From contig NZ_RHNP01000012.1 of the NCBI RefSeq assembly GCF_003950295.1, positions 1 through 64,000 of the forward strand: DNA of 64,000 nt, written 5' to 3'. Positions 27,880 through 36,243 of the stretch are shown one piece after another; within the stretch, counting starts at the first letter, position 1; every line of letters begins with the position of its first letter. The notes under the pieces are model-generated. The model did no database searches, was not told the origin of the DNA, and saw only the letters and a program-made list of their open reading frames with translations. This DNA comes from Loigolactobacillus iwatensis (lineage in GTDB: Bacteria > Bacillota > Bacilli > Lactobacillales > Lactobacillaceae). The translations under genes were made by a program, and so were the position numbers.

Positions 27880-28851
27880 CTAAGCCTGTTGTTTCAATTG
27901 GTCTTCGGCTTTTTTGAGGATAGCATCCATGTTTTCCCCATTATCACCGGGAACCTTTCGGACATCAAATTTGACGCCGTCGGCTTTGAGTTTAGCAAAA
28001 GTATCAATATCGTTTTGGTCAAAAGCTAAAACTTTATTTGGTTGTACTTTACCAACTGAATGAGCCATTGAGCCAACGTTAAGTGTCTCGATTGGAACAC
28101 CGCCCTCAATAACCCGTAAGGCATCTTGTGGTGTTTCAAAAAGAAGGAGCGCACGTTGACCACCGAAATGCTTATCATCCTTGGCAATCTTGATCATTTG
28201 TGAAATTGGAATAACGTGAGCCTTAACACCAACTGGTGCGGCCTGTTGAATTAAGTTCTTCCGTAAATCATCCTTAGCAACAGAATCTGAAACAACGATG
28301 ATCCGCGTTGGTTGAACTGATTTAGTCCAAGCCGTTGCAATTTGACCATGAAGTAAACGTGAATCAATCCGTGAAAGCACGTATTTCATTGATCCAGGCT
28401 TACCGGCACTAGCACCTGCATCAGCTGCCTTGGCTGCTGGAGCCTTAGGCGCTAATTCTTCTGGCCGGATCTTAACCCCATCTTTACCTGAAGCTAAAAT
28501 GTGTGCCGCAATTTTGTGTGCTGAATCCATTGACATTCGTGAACCATACGCCTCAAGCAACATTGGCAAGTTTAGACCAGTTACGATCGCCCACTTGTCC
28601 TTATGCTCCTCAAACAAATTGTTTGTTTGATTGAACGGCGTACCGCCCCAAAGATCGACTAAGAACAACACTTCATCTTGATTATCGAAAGATGAAACTG
28701 CATCTTCCAATTTTGCCTTAATGTCATCAGGGCCTTCGCTTGGCATCAACGTAACAGCTTTAACGTTTTCTTGTTCCCCGAAAATCATAGTTCCGGATTG
28801 CAAGATACCTTCGGCGAATTTACCATGACTAGCAATGATAATTCCTACCAT
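27880..28851 (-). CDS. manL: PTS mannose-family EIIAB fusion
   Basis: A cytoplasmic phosphotransferase of 323 residues. The N-terminal EIIA domain has the phosphorylated His in [13 protein letters not shown] (residue 10). An alanine/proline-rich hinge (about 134-155, [19 protein letters not shown]) joins an EIIB domain with [16 protein letters not shown], whose His takes the phosphate and passes it to sugar. The start is ATG 28851, 6 bases after GGGAGGT. An upstream in-frame ATG lies inside the SD. Separate IIA and IIB genes precede it in the same operon. Confidence 0.96.
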   Translation of the reverse strand: MVGIIIASHGKFAEGILQSGTMIFGEQENVKAVTLMPSEGPDDIKAKLEDAVSSFDNQDEVLFLVDLWGGTPFNQTNNLFEEHKDKWAIVTGLNLPMLLEAYGSRMSMDSAHKIAAHILASGKDGVKIRPEELAPKAPAAKAADAGASAGKPGSMKYVLSRIDSRLLHGQIATAWTKSVQPTRIIVVSDSVAKDDLRKNLIQQAAPVGVKAHVIPISQMIKIAKDDKHFGGQRALLLFETPQDALRVIEGGVPIETLNVGSMAHSVGKVQPNKVLAFDQNDIDTFAKLKADGVKFDVRKVPGDNGENMDAILKKAEDQLKQQA

Positions 28852-28980
28852 CTTTTTACCTCCCATTACAATAAAATATTATGAATAAGTGCAGAGTAGC
28901 TATCCAACTACCCAACCAACAGGAAAACCTGTCAATTTATTGTTTAAAATGAAGATCAGGCACTAAATCTGAACCTTCAA

Positions 28981-29484
28981 TTAGAAACCATTTTTTGTGA
29001 GCAGATCGCCTAAATTTTGCTTACGATCTGCCGGAACCTTCTGGGCAAAAACGTCTAAATCCGCTTCGTTATGTAAATAACGTAGTGCATCAGCTTGTTT
29101 CTGACCAACAGCAACTGAGTTGGTAATCAACTTCATTCCGTCCAAGAAAACTAAACTACCAATGTTAATTCCAACGTGACTAAGATCAATGCCGCCCTTG
29201 ACTAAACGCACCATGTCTTCAACAGTTTCCGTTAATAGCAAAACCTTGAAGTCATCGAACAAGGGATCCTGATAAATCCGAATCATCTTATCAATTGTAA
29301 TGACACTTGTTCGAACACTTGGTGGTGCAGCTTGTACTAGTAGGGTCTTACGTAATTTATCCTTTGCCACGTTATCGGAAACAATCAAAATGCGATTAGG
29401 TGTCACACTTCTAGTCCATACAGTAGCAACTTGGCCGTGAAGCAAGCGACTATCGACACGTGCTAAACAAATGTCCATTGTCAC
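28981..29484 (-). CDS. PTS mannose-family EIIB subunit, separate
   Basis: A 167-residue free EIIB domain with the phosphoacceptor motif [20 protein letters not shown] (His17). It resembles the C-terminal half of the neighbouring EIIAB. It starts at GTG (29484), 10 bases after AAGGA; a later ATG (29478) has a longer spacing. It lies 25 bases after the separate IIA gene. The two may form an additional phosphate input to the same IIC-IID pair, or a regulatory input. Confidence 0.92.
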   Translation of the reverse strand: MTMDICLARVDSRLLHGQVATVWTRSVTPNRILIVSDNVAKDKLRKTLLVQAAPPSVRTSVITIDKMIRIYQDPLFDDFKVLLLTETVEDMVRLVKGGIDLSHVGINIGSLVFLDGMKLITNSVAVGQKQADALRYLHNEADLDVFAQKVPADRKQNLGDLLTKNGF

Positions 29485-29509
29485 GATAATTAGATCCTTT
29501 CAGCATTAG

Positions 29510-29914
29510 TTACTCCTGAAATATGGCTAAATCTAAGTGTTTAACCCCCGCCCTAGCAGTCTCTTCAAGGTGTGTAACAACTACATCAAGCGGCTTGTCC
29601 CGAACGGTATACGCTTCCAAAAGCATCGGTAAATTCACCCCGGTAACTAAAGCGTAACGATCCAAATCTTCAGCAACAATCCGACTTGCAGTATTAAACG
29701 GTGACCCGCCAAACAAATCAACCAAGAAAAGAATTTGATCATTGACACCAAATGACTCAATCGCAGTTTGAAATTTATCCATTAACTCATCTGGACCCTC
29801 ATCAGGCATAAAAGTAATGGCTTTGACTAAATCTTGTTTACCAAAAATCATTTGGGACGATTGCAAAATTCCTTCAGAAAATCTGCCGTGGCTGGCAATA
29901 ATAATTGCTAACAC
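29510..29914 (-). CDS. PTS mannose-family EIIA subunit, separate
   Basis: First gene of the operon, 134 residues. It carries the EIIA His in AIIIASHGRFSEGI (residue 9) and the LVDLFGGSPFN motif. I start it at GTG 29914 because AGGAGGT ends 6 bases before it and the protein then aligns with the EIIA domain of EIIAB. Upstream in-frame codons lie within the SD. The -24/-12 promoter at 30031 reads directly into it. Confidence 0.92.
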   Translation of the reverse strand: MLAIIIASHGRFSEGILQSSQMIFGKQDLVKAITFMPDEGPDELMDKFQTAIESFGVNDQILFLVDLFGGSPFNTASRIVAEDLDRYALVTGVNLPMLLEAYTVRDKPLDVVVTHLEETARAGVKHLDLAIFQE

Positions 29915-30030
29915 TGTTTCACCTCCTGGAGAACGTCCCAAACGGACCGATCAAAGTCCCCTTAAAACTATTTGCGCCGAACTTCAATTAAATTAAAGTT
30001 GGTTTAAATCAGTCGTACACCTTTCTATAA

Positions 30031-30046
30031 AGCAAATACCGTGCCA
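30031..30046 (-). promoter_or_regulatory. Sigma-54 (-24/-12) promoter of the PTS operon
   Basis: The minus strand reads TGGCAC, five bases, TTGCT (complement of 30041-30046 and 30031-30035), a perfect match to the RpoN consensus TGGCAC-N5-TTGC. It is followed at 117 bases by the first PTS gene. The manR product, an AAA+ sigma-54 activator encoded next door, is the natural activator. The rpoN gene is not in the window. Confidence 0.93.
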
Positions 30047-30101
30047 ACTTTTGTGTATTAGCTATAAATCGCTGTTTAGCGGGTATTTACGGCCATAAAA
30101 A

Positions 30102-30139
30102 AATGTATCAATACACTAGCACCTAGTGTATTGATACAT
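30102..30139 (-). terminator. manR terminator, possible ManR enhancer
   Basis: A perfect 17-bp inverted repeat, ATGTATCAATACACTAG/CTAGTGTATTGATACAT with a 3-base loop, followed by seven T on the minus strand, 11 bases after the manR stop. Each arm contains the octamer TAGTGTAT, also found on both sides of the manR promoter. It lies 56-93 bases upstream of the -24 element, a suitable position for an enhancer. Confidence 0.85.
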
Positions 30140-30149
30140 TAATAAAAAT

Positions 30150-33008
30150 TTAAGAAGCGTATTTTTCAGTTTGTGTATCGAATAATTGCTCAATATAGTA
30201 AGTTTCAGCATCATTTAGCGAAAGCTGTAATTTACTCTGTAACAATTGGTTGGCCTTTTGAATACTGTCATAGTACGGCGACTGGTTTACTGTTGCCAGT
30301 TCGTGATCGTCAACTGAAATCGGATCCCGCAGTAGCGCACGTTCAATTGCGCCGGCAACATGTAAAATTAAACCAATTCTAAACGTATTGGTAAACGAAA
30401 CGGCTAATTCACCGCTCACTGTATCCGTATAAGACCAAAGAACATCAATTAATTTATGCGGATTAATGTACATAAAGTAGTCGCGCATGTATTCCTCACA
30501 CAGTTCCTTAGTTAAACTAGGACTAGATTTTTGAATATTTTTTGTGTCCAATCCATCAATAACCTGATCAAAGAAGTCTTCCCCGTCACCTTGCAATAAT
30601 TTTTCTAAGGAAATATACGGAACGTTCAAATTAGGTTTAACAATTCCCGTAGTTGCAATTATCTGGTATTTTTGGCTGAGGTTAAAGATGGTTTGGTTCA
30701 TATTAACTACCGAGATTGGTATCACAGTAATATCATCGTCTAACCGCTGAGCCAATTTTTTATCGAGCATCTGCTTGATCTTAACGGCAGTTCCTTCACC
30801 CGTTGAGCAAATCGCAATAATTCCCTTAGGCAAATTGGCAAGTGGTTCCTTGCTGTGTTGCGTGAACATTTCCGCATTCGGCAACGTCTCGGCGTTAACC
30901 TTGGAATAGCCGCCAAATTCCTTTAATTCCTGGTAAATAGCCGCTAAATCGTTATCGATCATCTCGGTTTTGCGAACAGCTTCTAAAATCATCGCCGTTG
31001 TCACCATATCAACCGTTTTGACCTCAATTCCGGTTTCATCAAATAACTGCTGGGAAAAAGTCGACAACGAACCCATATCCACTAACAATAAAACACCGTT
31101 ACCTTGATCAACTTGACGAACCTTTTTAACGATGCCGCCATAAGCTACCTTAGGGCTCATCTCAACTGGCATGTCGTAGGCAGCAATATTGTCTGGTGAC
31201 AATAATTTGGCCACGACCTCCACCATTGAGCTGGCTGTACTACTACCATGGGCCGCAACTACGACGCCAACTTTACCAGCGACTTGATCAGATTTTAAAG
31301 AGGCAAGTAAAATCGTGATGTAATAGACTTCTGACTGGGGAATTGGTACTTGGTAATGGTCCTCTAAATCTTTTTTGATCAACCCAGCTGCATCCAATTC
31401 TTGCGGGTAATCCGCCACCATTTCTTTTAGATCGTCGCTAATACTACGAATCACTTTTCCCGACTGAACCCGCTTAACAAAGGAGGAAATATGCAAACTA
31501 ACCGCGTACACAAAATTTTGCTTAAAAGTGTAACCCAACATGTCTTGCACCTTTAGTTGAACTTGCTTCGTAAAATCAATAATATCATTATCAACAATAT
31601 CAGCTAATTTATCATCTTCCGGTGCATCTAAATCGCTTTTTCTATAAAATGACTTCAAATGAATATTGATATCCGTCGTAATAAAATTATTGATGTGCTC
31701 CTGGTCAAGTCCCTCTGACTTTAAAATGGCCGCCTTACTACCAATAATTTCGTAAAGATTATAGGGTAGCTCATAGGCATCTTCCTTGACTAAAGCAGTT
31801 GCTTCTTCCGGCGCAACAGTCATGTAGGGCTCAAGCAATTTGGTGACCTCGCCCAATTCATCCCGATCTGACGCAAGGGCCGCAATCCCCGTCTTAATGT
31901 TATCTGGCAAATCTTCCGAAGTAATCACAATTTCATCCTGTGACTGCATATTTTTCAAAAAGCCCTTGGCACATACCAACTGAATGTTTGACTTTAATTG
32001 GCCCACGTTTCCGTAAGTAACGCTGCCCAATAATGCCTTGACCACATCTTCGGATAACCGAATCTGCTTATGAATCCGGTTGGCCTCTAATGAAAACAAC
32101 GCGCGCAGCAAGGCTAACCGCTCATTGGCCGGCCGCGTATTAAACGTTGGTAACTGAATGAGAATCGGAATTCGGCGGACAAAGGTTGCTAACAGACTAC
32201 TCTCAGGGTTTTCAGTCGTCGCGCACACTAAACGAACGTCGGCGTGATGCGTTTTTGCAGTTTCACCTAATCGACTGTAAGTTCCGTGATCCATAAAATA
32301 AAAGATCATTTCCTGACCTTCTGGTGGCAATCGGTGAACTTCATCGAGAAAGAGCATGCCACCATTTGCTTCCTGAATGAGGCCATCCTTGTCTTCGTTA
32401 GCACCAGTAAAAGAACCCTTGGTATAGCCGAACAGATGTGACATCAATAACTCAGGGTTATGAGCGTAATCCGCGCAATTAAAAGTAATCAACGGTTGGT
32501 TCTTATCAATAATGTGGTGAATTTGCGAAAATTGGTACATCCCATTGGCAAAAAAAGTTTTACCAGAACCAGTTGGCCCAACAATTAATGTATTTAACCC
32601 TTTAGGCGGATAAAGCATAGCCGCCTTGGCCTGTTCCACTTGGTTCTTTAGACTTCCATTTGCCCCAATCATTTTATCGAAGAAATCAGTTTTACTAACT
32701 GAGAAAGTATTGGTCACTTGCGTGGGTTGTGCCGGCATCGCGGTAACCGGATCGGCTGTTTTACGAATGATTGCATCAGGTTGAACCAAAAATTTGGCCG
32801 GTAAATAGCGCACTGGCCGGCCCGCAAGCTTTTGCAATTTTCCAGAACGAACCAAGTCATTTAGCGCCTTCGAAACATTTGGCCGCACAATTTCTAAGGC
32901 CGCCGCAACTGATTTAGTGGTTGGTCCCGCACCTTGTTCGATCGCAGCGGCTGTTAGTTGCTTAGTATCATCTAAAACGTAATCATAAATCCGCTCAACA
33001 CGCCTCAT
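30150..33008 (-). CDS. manR: LevR/ManR-family sigma-54 activator with PRD and PTS domains
   Basis: A 952-residue activator of mannose-class PTS operons. In order: an N-terminal winged helix (about 1-70), an AAA+ domain with Walker A GPTGSGKT (144-151), the sigma-54 contact loop as GSFTGA (198-203) and Walker B LFLDE (219-223), PRD1 (about 475-575, His506), an EIIA-Man-like domain with AAHGSS (His587), an EIIB-Gat-like domain with CSTGEGT (Cys734) and PRD2 (about 840-945, His883). PTS phosphorylation of these residues is expected to set activity. I start it at ATG 33008 (MRRVERIYDYV), 7 bases after AGGGGG. The GAFTGA loop has Ser in place of Ala, a common tolerated variant. Confidence 0.95.
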   Translation of the reverse strand: MRRVERIYDYVLDDTKQLTAAAIEQGAGPTTKSVAAALEIVRPNVSKALNDLVRSGKLQKLAGRPVRYLPAKFLVQPDAIIRKTADPVTAMPAQPTQVTNTFSVSKTDFFDKMIGANGSLKNQVEQAKAAMLYPPKGLNTLIVGPTGSGKTFFANGMYQFSQIHHIIDKNQPLITFNCADYAHNPELLMSHLFGYTKGSFTGANEDKDGLIQEANGGMLFLDEVHRLPPEGQEMIFYFMDHGTYSRLGETAKTHHADVRLVCATTENPESSLLATFVRRIPILIQLPTFNTRPANERLALLRALFSLEANRIHKQIRLSEDVVKALLGSVTYGNVGQLKSNIQLVCAKGFLKNMQSQDEIVITSEDLPDNIKTGIAALASDRDELGEVTKLLEPYMTVAPEEATALVKEDAYELPYNLYEIIGSKAAILKSEGLDQEHINNFITTDINIHLKSFYRKSDLDAPEDDKLADIVDNDIIDFTKQVQLKVQDMLGYTFKQNFVYAVSLHISSFVKRVQSGKVIRSISDDLKEMVADYPQELDAAGLIKKDLEDHYQVPIPQSEVYYITILLASLKSDQVAGKVGVVVAAHGSSTASSMVEVVAKLLSPDNIAAYDMPVEMSPKVAYGGIVKKVRQVDQGNGVLLLVDMGSLSTFSQQLFDETGIEVKTVDMVTTAMILEAVRKTEMIDNDLAAIYQELKEFGGYSKVNAETLPNAEMFTQHSKEPLANLPKGIIAICSTGEGTAVKIKQMLDKKLAQRLDDDITVIPISVVNMNQTIFNLSQKYQIIATTGIVKPNLNVPYISLEKLLQGDGEDFFDQVIDGLDTKNIQKSSPSLTKELCEEYMRDYFMYINPHKLIDVLWSYTDTVSGELAVSFTNTFRIGLILHVAGAIERALLRDPISVDDHELATVNQSPYYDSIQKANQLLQSKLQLSLNDAETYYIEQLFDTQTEKYAS

Positions 33009-33047
33009 CTGCTTACCCCCTTCAAAATCCCCGTCCAATCCAACTAC

Positions 33048-33123
33048 TAGTGTATCAAATAAAAGATCCTGGCACTATTATAATAGTAATTATAAACCGC
33101 TGTCAATTTACATTAGTGTATCA
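33048..33123 (-). promoter_or_regulatory. manR promoter flanked by TAGTGTATCA motifs
   Basis: Minus-strand TTGACA (complement of 33101-33106), an 18-base spacer and TATAAT (complement of 33077-33082) form a consensus housekeeping promoter. The decamer TAGTGTATCA (plus-strand reading) occurs at 33048-33057 and 33114-33123, one on each side. Its first eight bases also form the arms of the hairpin at 30102. This suggests one regulator, probably ManR itself, binds at both places. Confidence 0.7.
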
Positions 33124-33196
33124 TTGATCTATTTTTTTACCCGTTTAAGCCAAATTAAAAGATATTAGCACAAGTTCTGCGACTAATTATTGAAAC

Positions 33197-33230
33197 AAAA
33201 AAAAGACTGAGGCGTAAACCTCAATCCTTT
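33197..33230 (-). terminator. Terminator after tRNA-Leu
   Basis: Imperfect stem AAAGGATTGAGG/CCTCAGTCTTT with a 6-base loop and eight T on the minus strand, just beyond the tRNA-Leu 3' end. Confidence 0.75.
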
Positions 33231-33248
33231 AATCAAATCTGTCATTAA

Positions 33249-33333
33249 TGCGGCTGACTGGACTTGAACCAGCACGGGAAATATATCCCACCAGATCCTT
33301 AATCTGACGCGTCTGCCATTCCGCCACAACCGC
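33249..33333 (-). tRNA. tRNA-Leu (anticodon AAG)
   Basis: 85 bases, class II with a long variable arm. The acceptor stem GCGGTTG pairs with CAGCCGC, discriminator A, and CCA is not encoded. The T loop GGTTCAAGTCC is present. The 7-base anticodon loop TTAAGGA gives anticodon AAG, reading CUU/CUC-type leucine codons. Confidence 0.93.
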
Positions 33334-33403
33334 AATTGCCAACTTTTATAGTTTAGCAAATTATTTTTACTGGTGCAACTTTTTTTTAAAGACTTCTCAG
33401 AAA

Positions 33404-34279
33404 CTACTTAGTCACCATTAATCCACTGGCGTCTACATCCAGCGTTAACCATTTACCTGCCAGCGCTAACTGCTTAACGGCTTTTTGGGCAGTGGTCAAG
33501 CTCTCCGGTGCAACCATTGTCAACACCGTTGGCCCAGCGCCACTTAAGTAAGTTCCGTAAATTCCTTCATTCTGCAATACTTTGCGAATCTTACCCAGCT
33601 GAGGAACTAACTGCTGGCGATAAGTTTCGTGGAATTGGTCGCGGCCCATCATTTGGGTTGCCAATTGTAAATTACCCCGCAAAACGGCCGCCACTAAAAC
33701 ATTAGCCGCCGAGCTGGTCGCAACAGCATTTCTTAGTGGTAACTGTTTGGGTAATACTGCGCGACTTTTTGCAGTCAATAACTCAGTCTCCGGCACAAAG
33801 ACCAACGCCTTTGCCGCCGGAAATGGTGCACTGATTGCATTTGCTTGAACACCATCAAATGTCGCAACGACAAAGTTACCGTAAATTGCTGGCGCTACAT
33901 TATCTGGATGACCTTCTAGGCGAACCGCAATTTGTAACTTCTCTTCATTGCTCAGGCCTAGCCCACCAAGCTGGTTAGCCAATTCAATTCCCGCAACAAT
34001 CGCCGAAGAACTACTGCCTAAGCCGCGAGCCAAAGGAATATTTGTCGTTTCCACCAAATGATGTGGTGGTAAATCAGGTACTAAGGCCAAAGCCGTTTTG
34101 ATGATAAGATTACGTTTGTCGGAAGGAATGTCGGCACTAAAGGGCTGCGTCATTAACCAATCCTGCCGTGCTTCTTTTATTTCTAAAGTCAGATATAAAT
34201 TTAAGGCAATCCCAATTGAATCAAAACCTGGTCCAAGGTTGGCGCTTGTCGCCGGTACACGAATAACTGTCACTTTCAT
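33404..34279 (-). CDS. thrB: Homoserine kinase ThrB
   Basis: ThrB phosphorylates homoserine for threonine synthesis. A GHMP-family kinase of 291 residues with the start VRVPATSANLGPGFDSIG-like stretch (IRVPATSANLGPGFDSIG), the P-loop PLARGLGSSSSAIVAG and the late YLSGAGPTVL motif. It is the last gene after hom, with a 223-bp gap holding two family B repeat units. The SD (GAGGAGG, 2 bases before the ATG by one reading) comes from the edge of that repeat. Threonine synthase is not visible here. Confidence 0.96.
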   Translation of the reverse strand: MKVTVIRVPATSANLGPGFDSIGIALNLYLTLEIKEARQDWLMTQPFSADIPSDKRNLIIKTALALVPDLPPHHLVETTNIPLARGLGSSSSAIVAGIELANQLGGLGLSNEEKLQIAVRLEGHPDNVAPAIYGNFVVATFDGVQANAISAPFPAAKALVFVPETELLTAKSRAVLPKQLPLRNAVATSSAANVLVAAVLRGNLQLATQMMGRDQFHETYRQQLVPQLGKIRKVLQNEGIYGTYLSGAGPTVLTMVAPESLTTAQKAVKQLALAGKWLTLDVDASGLMVTK

Positions 34280-34280
34280 T

Positions 34281-34490
34281 CCTCCTCAATTCTATAAGGT
34301 CTATTTTACGTTACCGCAAATCCCATTTTCGGATGATGTCCATTCTCCTAGCACGAAAATCGTGCACTCGAAACATGGCCTCCTCAATTCTTTAAGGTCT
34401 TTTTACGTTACCGCAAAATCTTATTTTCGGATGATAGCCATTCTCCTAGCACGAAAACCGTGCCCGGGAAACATGGCCCGCCTCAATTCT
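34281..34490. repeat. Family B repeat, two units between hom and thrB
   Basis: Two units with a period of 98 bp (anchor CGGATGAT at 34330 and 34428) related to the tandem units at 1-255. Read on the minus strand each has GAGGAGG or GAGGCGGGCC before an ATG, a hairpin (GCACGATTTTCGTGC or GCACGGTTTTCGTGC) and the second hairpin GATTTGCGGTAACG. The hairpin arms differ from those at 1-255 by compensated pairs. The unit edge supplies the thrB SD. Confidence 0.88.
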
Positions 34491-34502
34491 TTAGAGCTAT
34501 AG

Positions 34503-35783
34503 TTAATCCAAAACGCGGTAACTAGAGATTAATTCAATGTTTTCTAATACGGCCACTTTTTCCTGAACTTTCTCTAATTGGGCCAAACTAATTTCGTGGG
34601 TAATCATAACCACCCGGGCGAAATCACCATCGCTGGACGTTTGAAAAATCTGGCGGAAACTGGCCTTTGATTCAGCCATAATTCGCGTTAAGGCCAACAT
34701 TTGTCCCGGAATGTCCCGAACCTTTAATGCAAGGTAGTACGCAGATTTAACTGCACTATTAGGTGCAATGGCCACCTGGTGTCGGTAGCTGTTAAAAGTA
34801 TTACCGGTAATGCCAATCCCAATATCCTTGGTTACCGCAATAATGTCACTGACAACACTATTGGCCGTTGGTAACTCACCTGCACCGGGTCCGTAAAACA
34901 TTGTGTTACCAACCGCTGCACTTTTAACAACTACAGCATTATTTTCATTTTGCACGGCCGCCAATGGATTGCTGTTTGCAATTAATGTTGGTCCCACCGA
35001 AACACTGGCCTTTCCATCAATTTCCTTGGCGTCACCAATTAATTTGATCGTGTAGCCTAAACTTTGTGCCTGCTGAATGTCTTCTAAACGAACCTTGTCA
35101 ATTCCTTCAACAGTCACATTCTCCAATTTAAGGCTCATTCCAAAAGCAAACTGAGTTAAGATAATCATTTTATAAGCAGCGTCAATTCCCATCACGTCAT
35201 TTGTTGGATCACTTTCGGCAAAGCCTAAGTCCTGGGCTGATTTCAAGGCCGCTGCGTAACTAACTTTCTTCTGGTTCATTTGCGTCAAAATATAGTTAGT
35301 TGTTCCGTTAACGATCCCACTAACTTCTAAAATCTGGTCAGCAGCAAAACTATTAACAATCGTTCGTAAAATTGGAATCCCACCAGCAACACTAGCCTCA
35401 TACATCAAATCACGTTGTTTCTTTGCCGCAATATCAACCAATTCGCCGCCTTTTTGGGCAATTAGATCCTTATTGGCAGTAACAACGTGTTTCCCCGCTT
35501 GTAATAGACGTTTTATGTAGTCTTCCGCCAGTTGAATGGTTCCCATCACTTCAACTACAATTTGAACGGCTGGATCCTGGATCATATCCTCAATGTTGGC
35601 CGTCATCGGTACACCATCCAGCTTAGTATCACGGTGCTTTTCTGGGTGCCGAACGATGACTCGCTTGATGGTTAACCGGCGGCCAGTAATTGATGAAATC
35701 TTCGCCTGATTATCCTGTAACAAACGAACAACCCCGCTGCCAACCGTCCCTAAACCTAGCAAACCAATCCCAATTTCACGCAT
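34503..35783 (-). CDS. hom: Homoserine dehydrogenase Hom
   Basis: Hom reduces aspartate semialdehyde to homoserine at the branch to threonine and methionine. The 426 residues show the NAD(P) motif GLGTVGSGV near the start, GTTNYILTQM, the catalytic region with Asp/Lys (FAESDPTNDVMGIDAAYK) and a C-terminal ACT domain (about 345-426) for feedback control. The ATG overlaps the sprT stop by 8 bases, with AGAGGGG 6 bases before. The operon tex-sprT-hom-thrB is unusual in mixing housekeeping and biosynthesis. Confidence 0.96.
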   Translation of the reverse strand: MREIGIGLLGLGTVGSGVVRLLQDNQAKISSITGRRLTIKRVIVRHPEKHRDTKLDGVPMTANIEDMIQDPAVQIVVEVMGTIQLAEDYIKRLLQAGKHVVTANKDLIAQKGGELVDIAAKKQRDLMYEASVAGGIPILRTIVNSFAADQILEVSGIVNGTTNYILTQMNQKKVSYAAALKSAQDLGFAESDPTNDVMGIDAAYKMIILTQFAFGMSLKLENVTVEGIDKVRLEDIQQAQSLGYTIKLIGDAKEIDGKASVSVGPTLIANSNPLAAVQNENNAVVVKSAAVGNTMFYGPGAGELPTANSVVSDIIAVTKDIGIGITGNTFNSYRHQVAIAPNSAVKSAYYLALKVRDIPGQMLALTRIMAESKASFRQIFQTSSDGDFARVVMITHEISLAQLEKVQEKVAVLENIELISSYRVLD

Positions 35784-36243
35784 AAGATTCCCCTCTTTCT
35801 GTAATTAACTGTAAATGACCGTGACAATGGCCACAAACATACTTTTTCAAATTAATTCGTCGCTGTCGTTGGTAACGATGACCGCACTTGCGACAGACGT
35901 ACTGGTATTTATTTTTGCCAACTTGCTGCGGTAAAGCCGGTGCGTAGCGACTCCCACCAACCTGAAGTAATAATTTTTTAAAGGCCGCATCTCGGTGTTG
36001 ATAGCCGCTACCAGTTAAATGTAAATGGTAATGACACAGTTCATGCTTGATAATACCAATTAAAACTTGCTTGCCATAATGCTGATACATTTTGGGATTA
36101 ATGTCAATATGGTGATCACGTAAATCATACCGGCCCCCAGTTGTCCGTAAACGCGAATTAAAAACAGCAACGTGCTTAAAAGGCCGCCTAAATGAGGTTA
36201 ACGAAACCTCCTGCACCAATTTAGTTAAGTCAGTGTTATCCAT
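35776..36243 (-). CDS. SprT-like zinc metalloprotease family protein
   Basis: A 155-residue SprT-family protein. The zinc-binding HExxH motif is HELCH (residues 67-71), followed by a C-terminal zinc ribbon with two CxxC pairs (CRKC and CGHC). Eukaryotic relatives cut DNA-protein crosslinks. The bacterial SprT function is not settled. It overlaps tex by 8 bases upstream and hom by 8 bases downstream, so translation of the three is coupled. AGAGGAAAAGC precedes the ATG. Confidence 0.92.
   Translation of the reverse strand: MDNTDLTKLVQEVSLTSFRRPFKHVAVFNSRLRTTGGRYDLRDHHIDINPKMYQHYGKQVLIGIIKHELCHYHLHLTGSGYQHRDAAFKKLLLQVGGSRYAPALPQQVGKNKYQYVCRKCGHRYQRQRRINLKKYVCGHCHGHLQLITERGESYA

Noticed and set aside
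34281-34490. 17-21 codon peptides (MFRV...RRMDIIR) encoded by family B units
   Set aside because: The frame shifts in the third unit at 199-255 while the hairpin is kept, so structure rather than protein is conserved.
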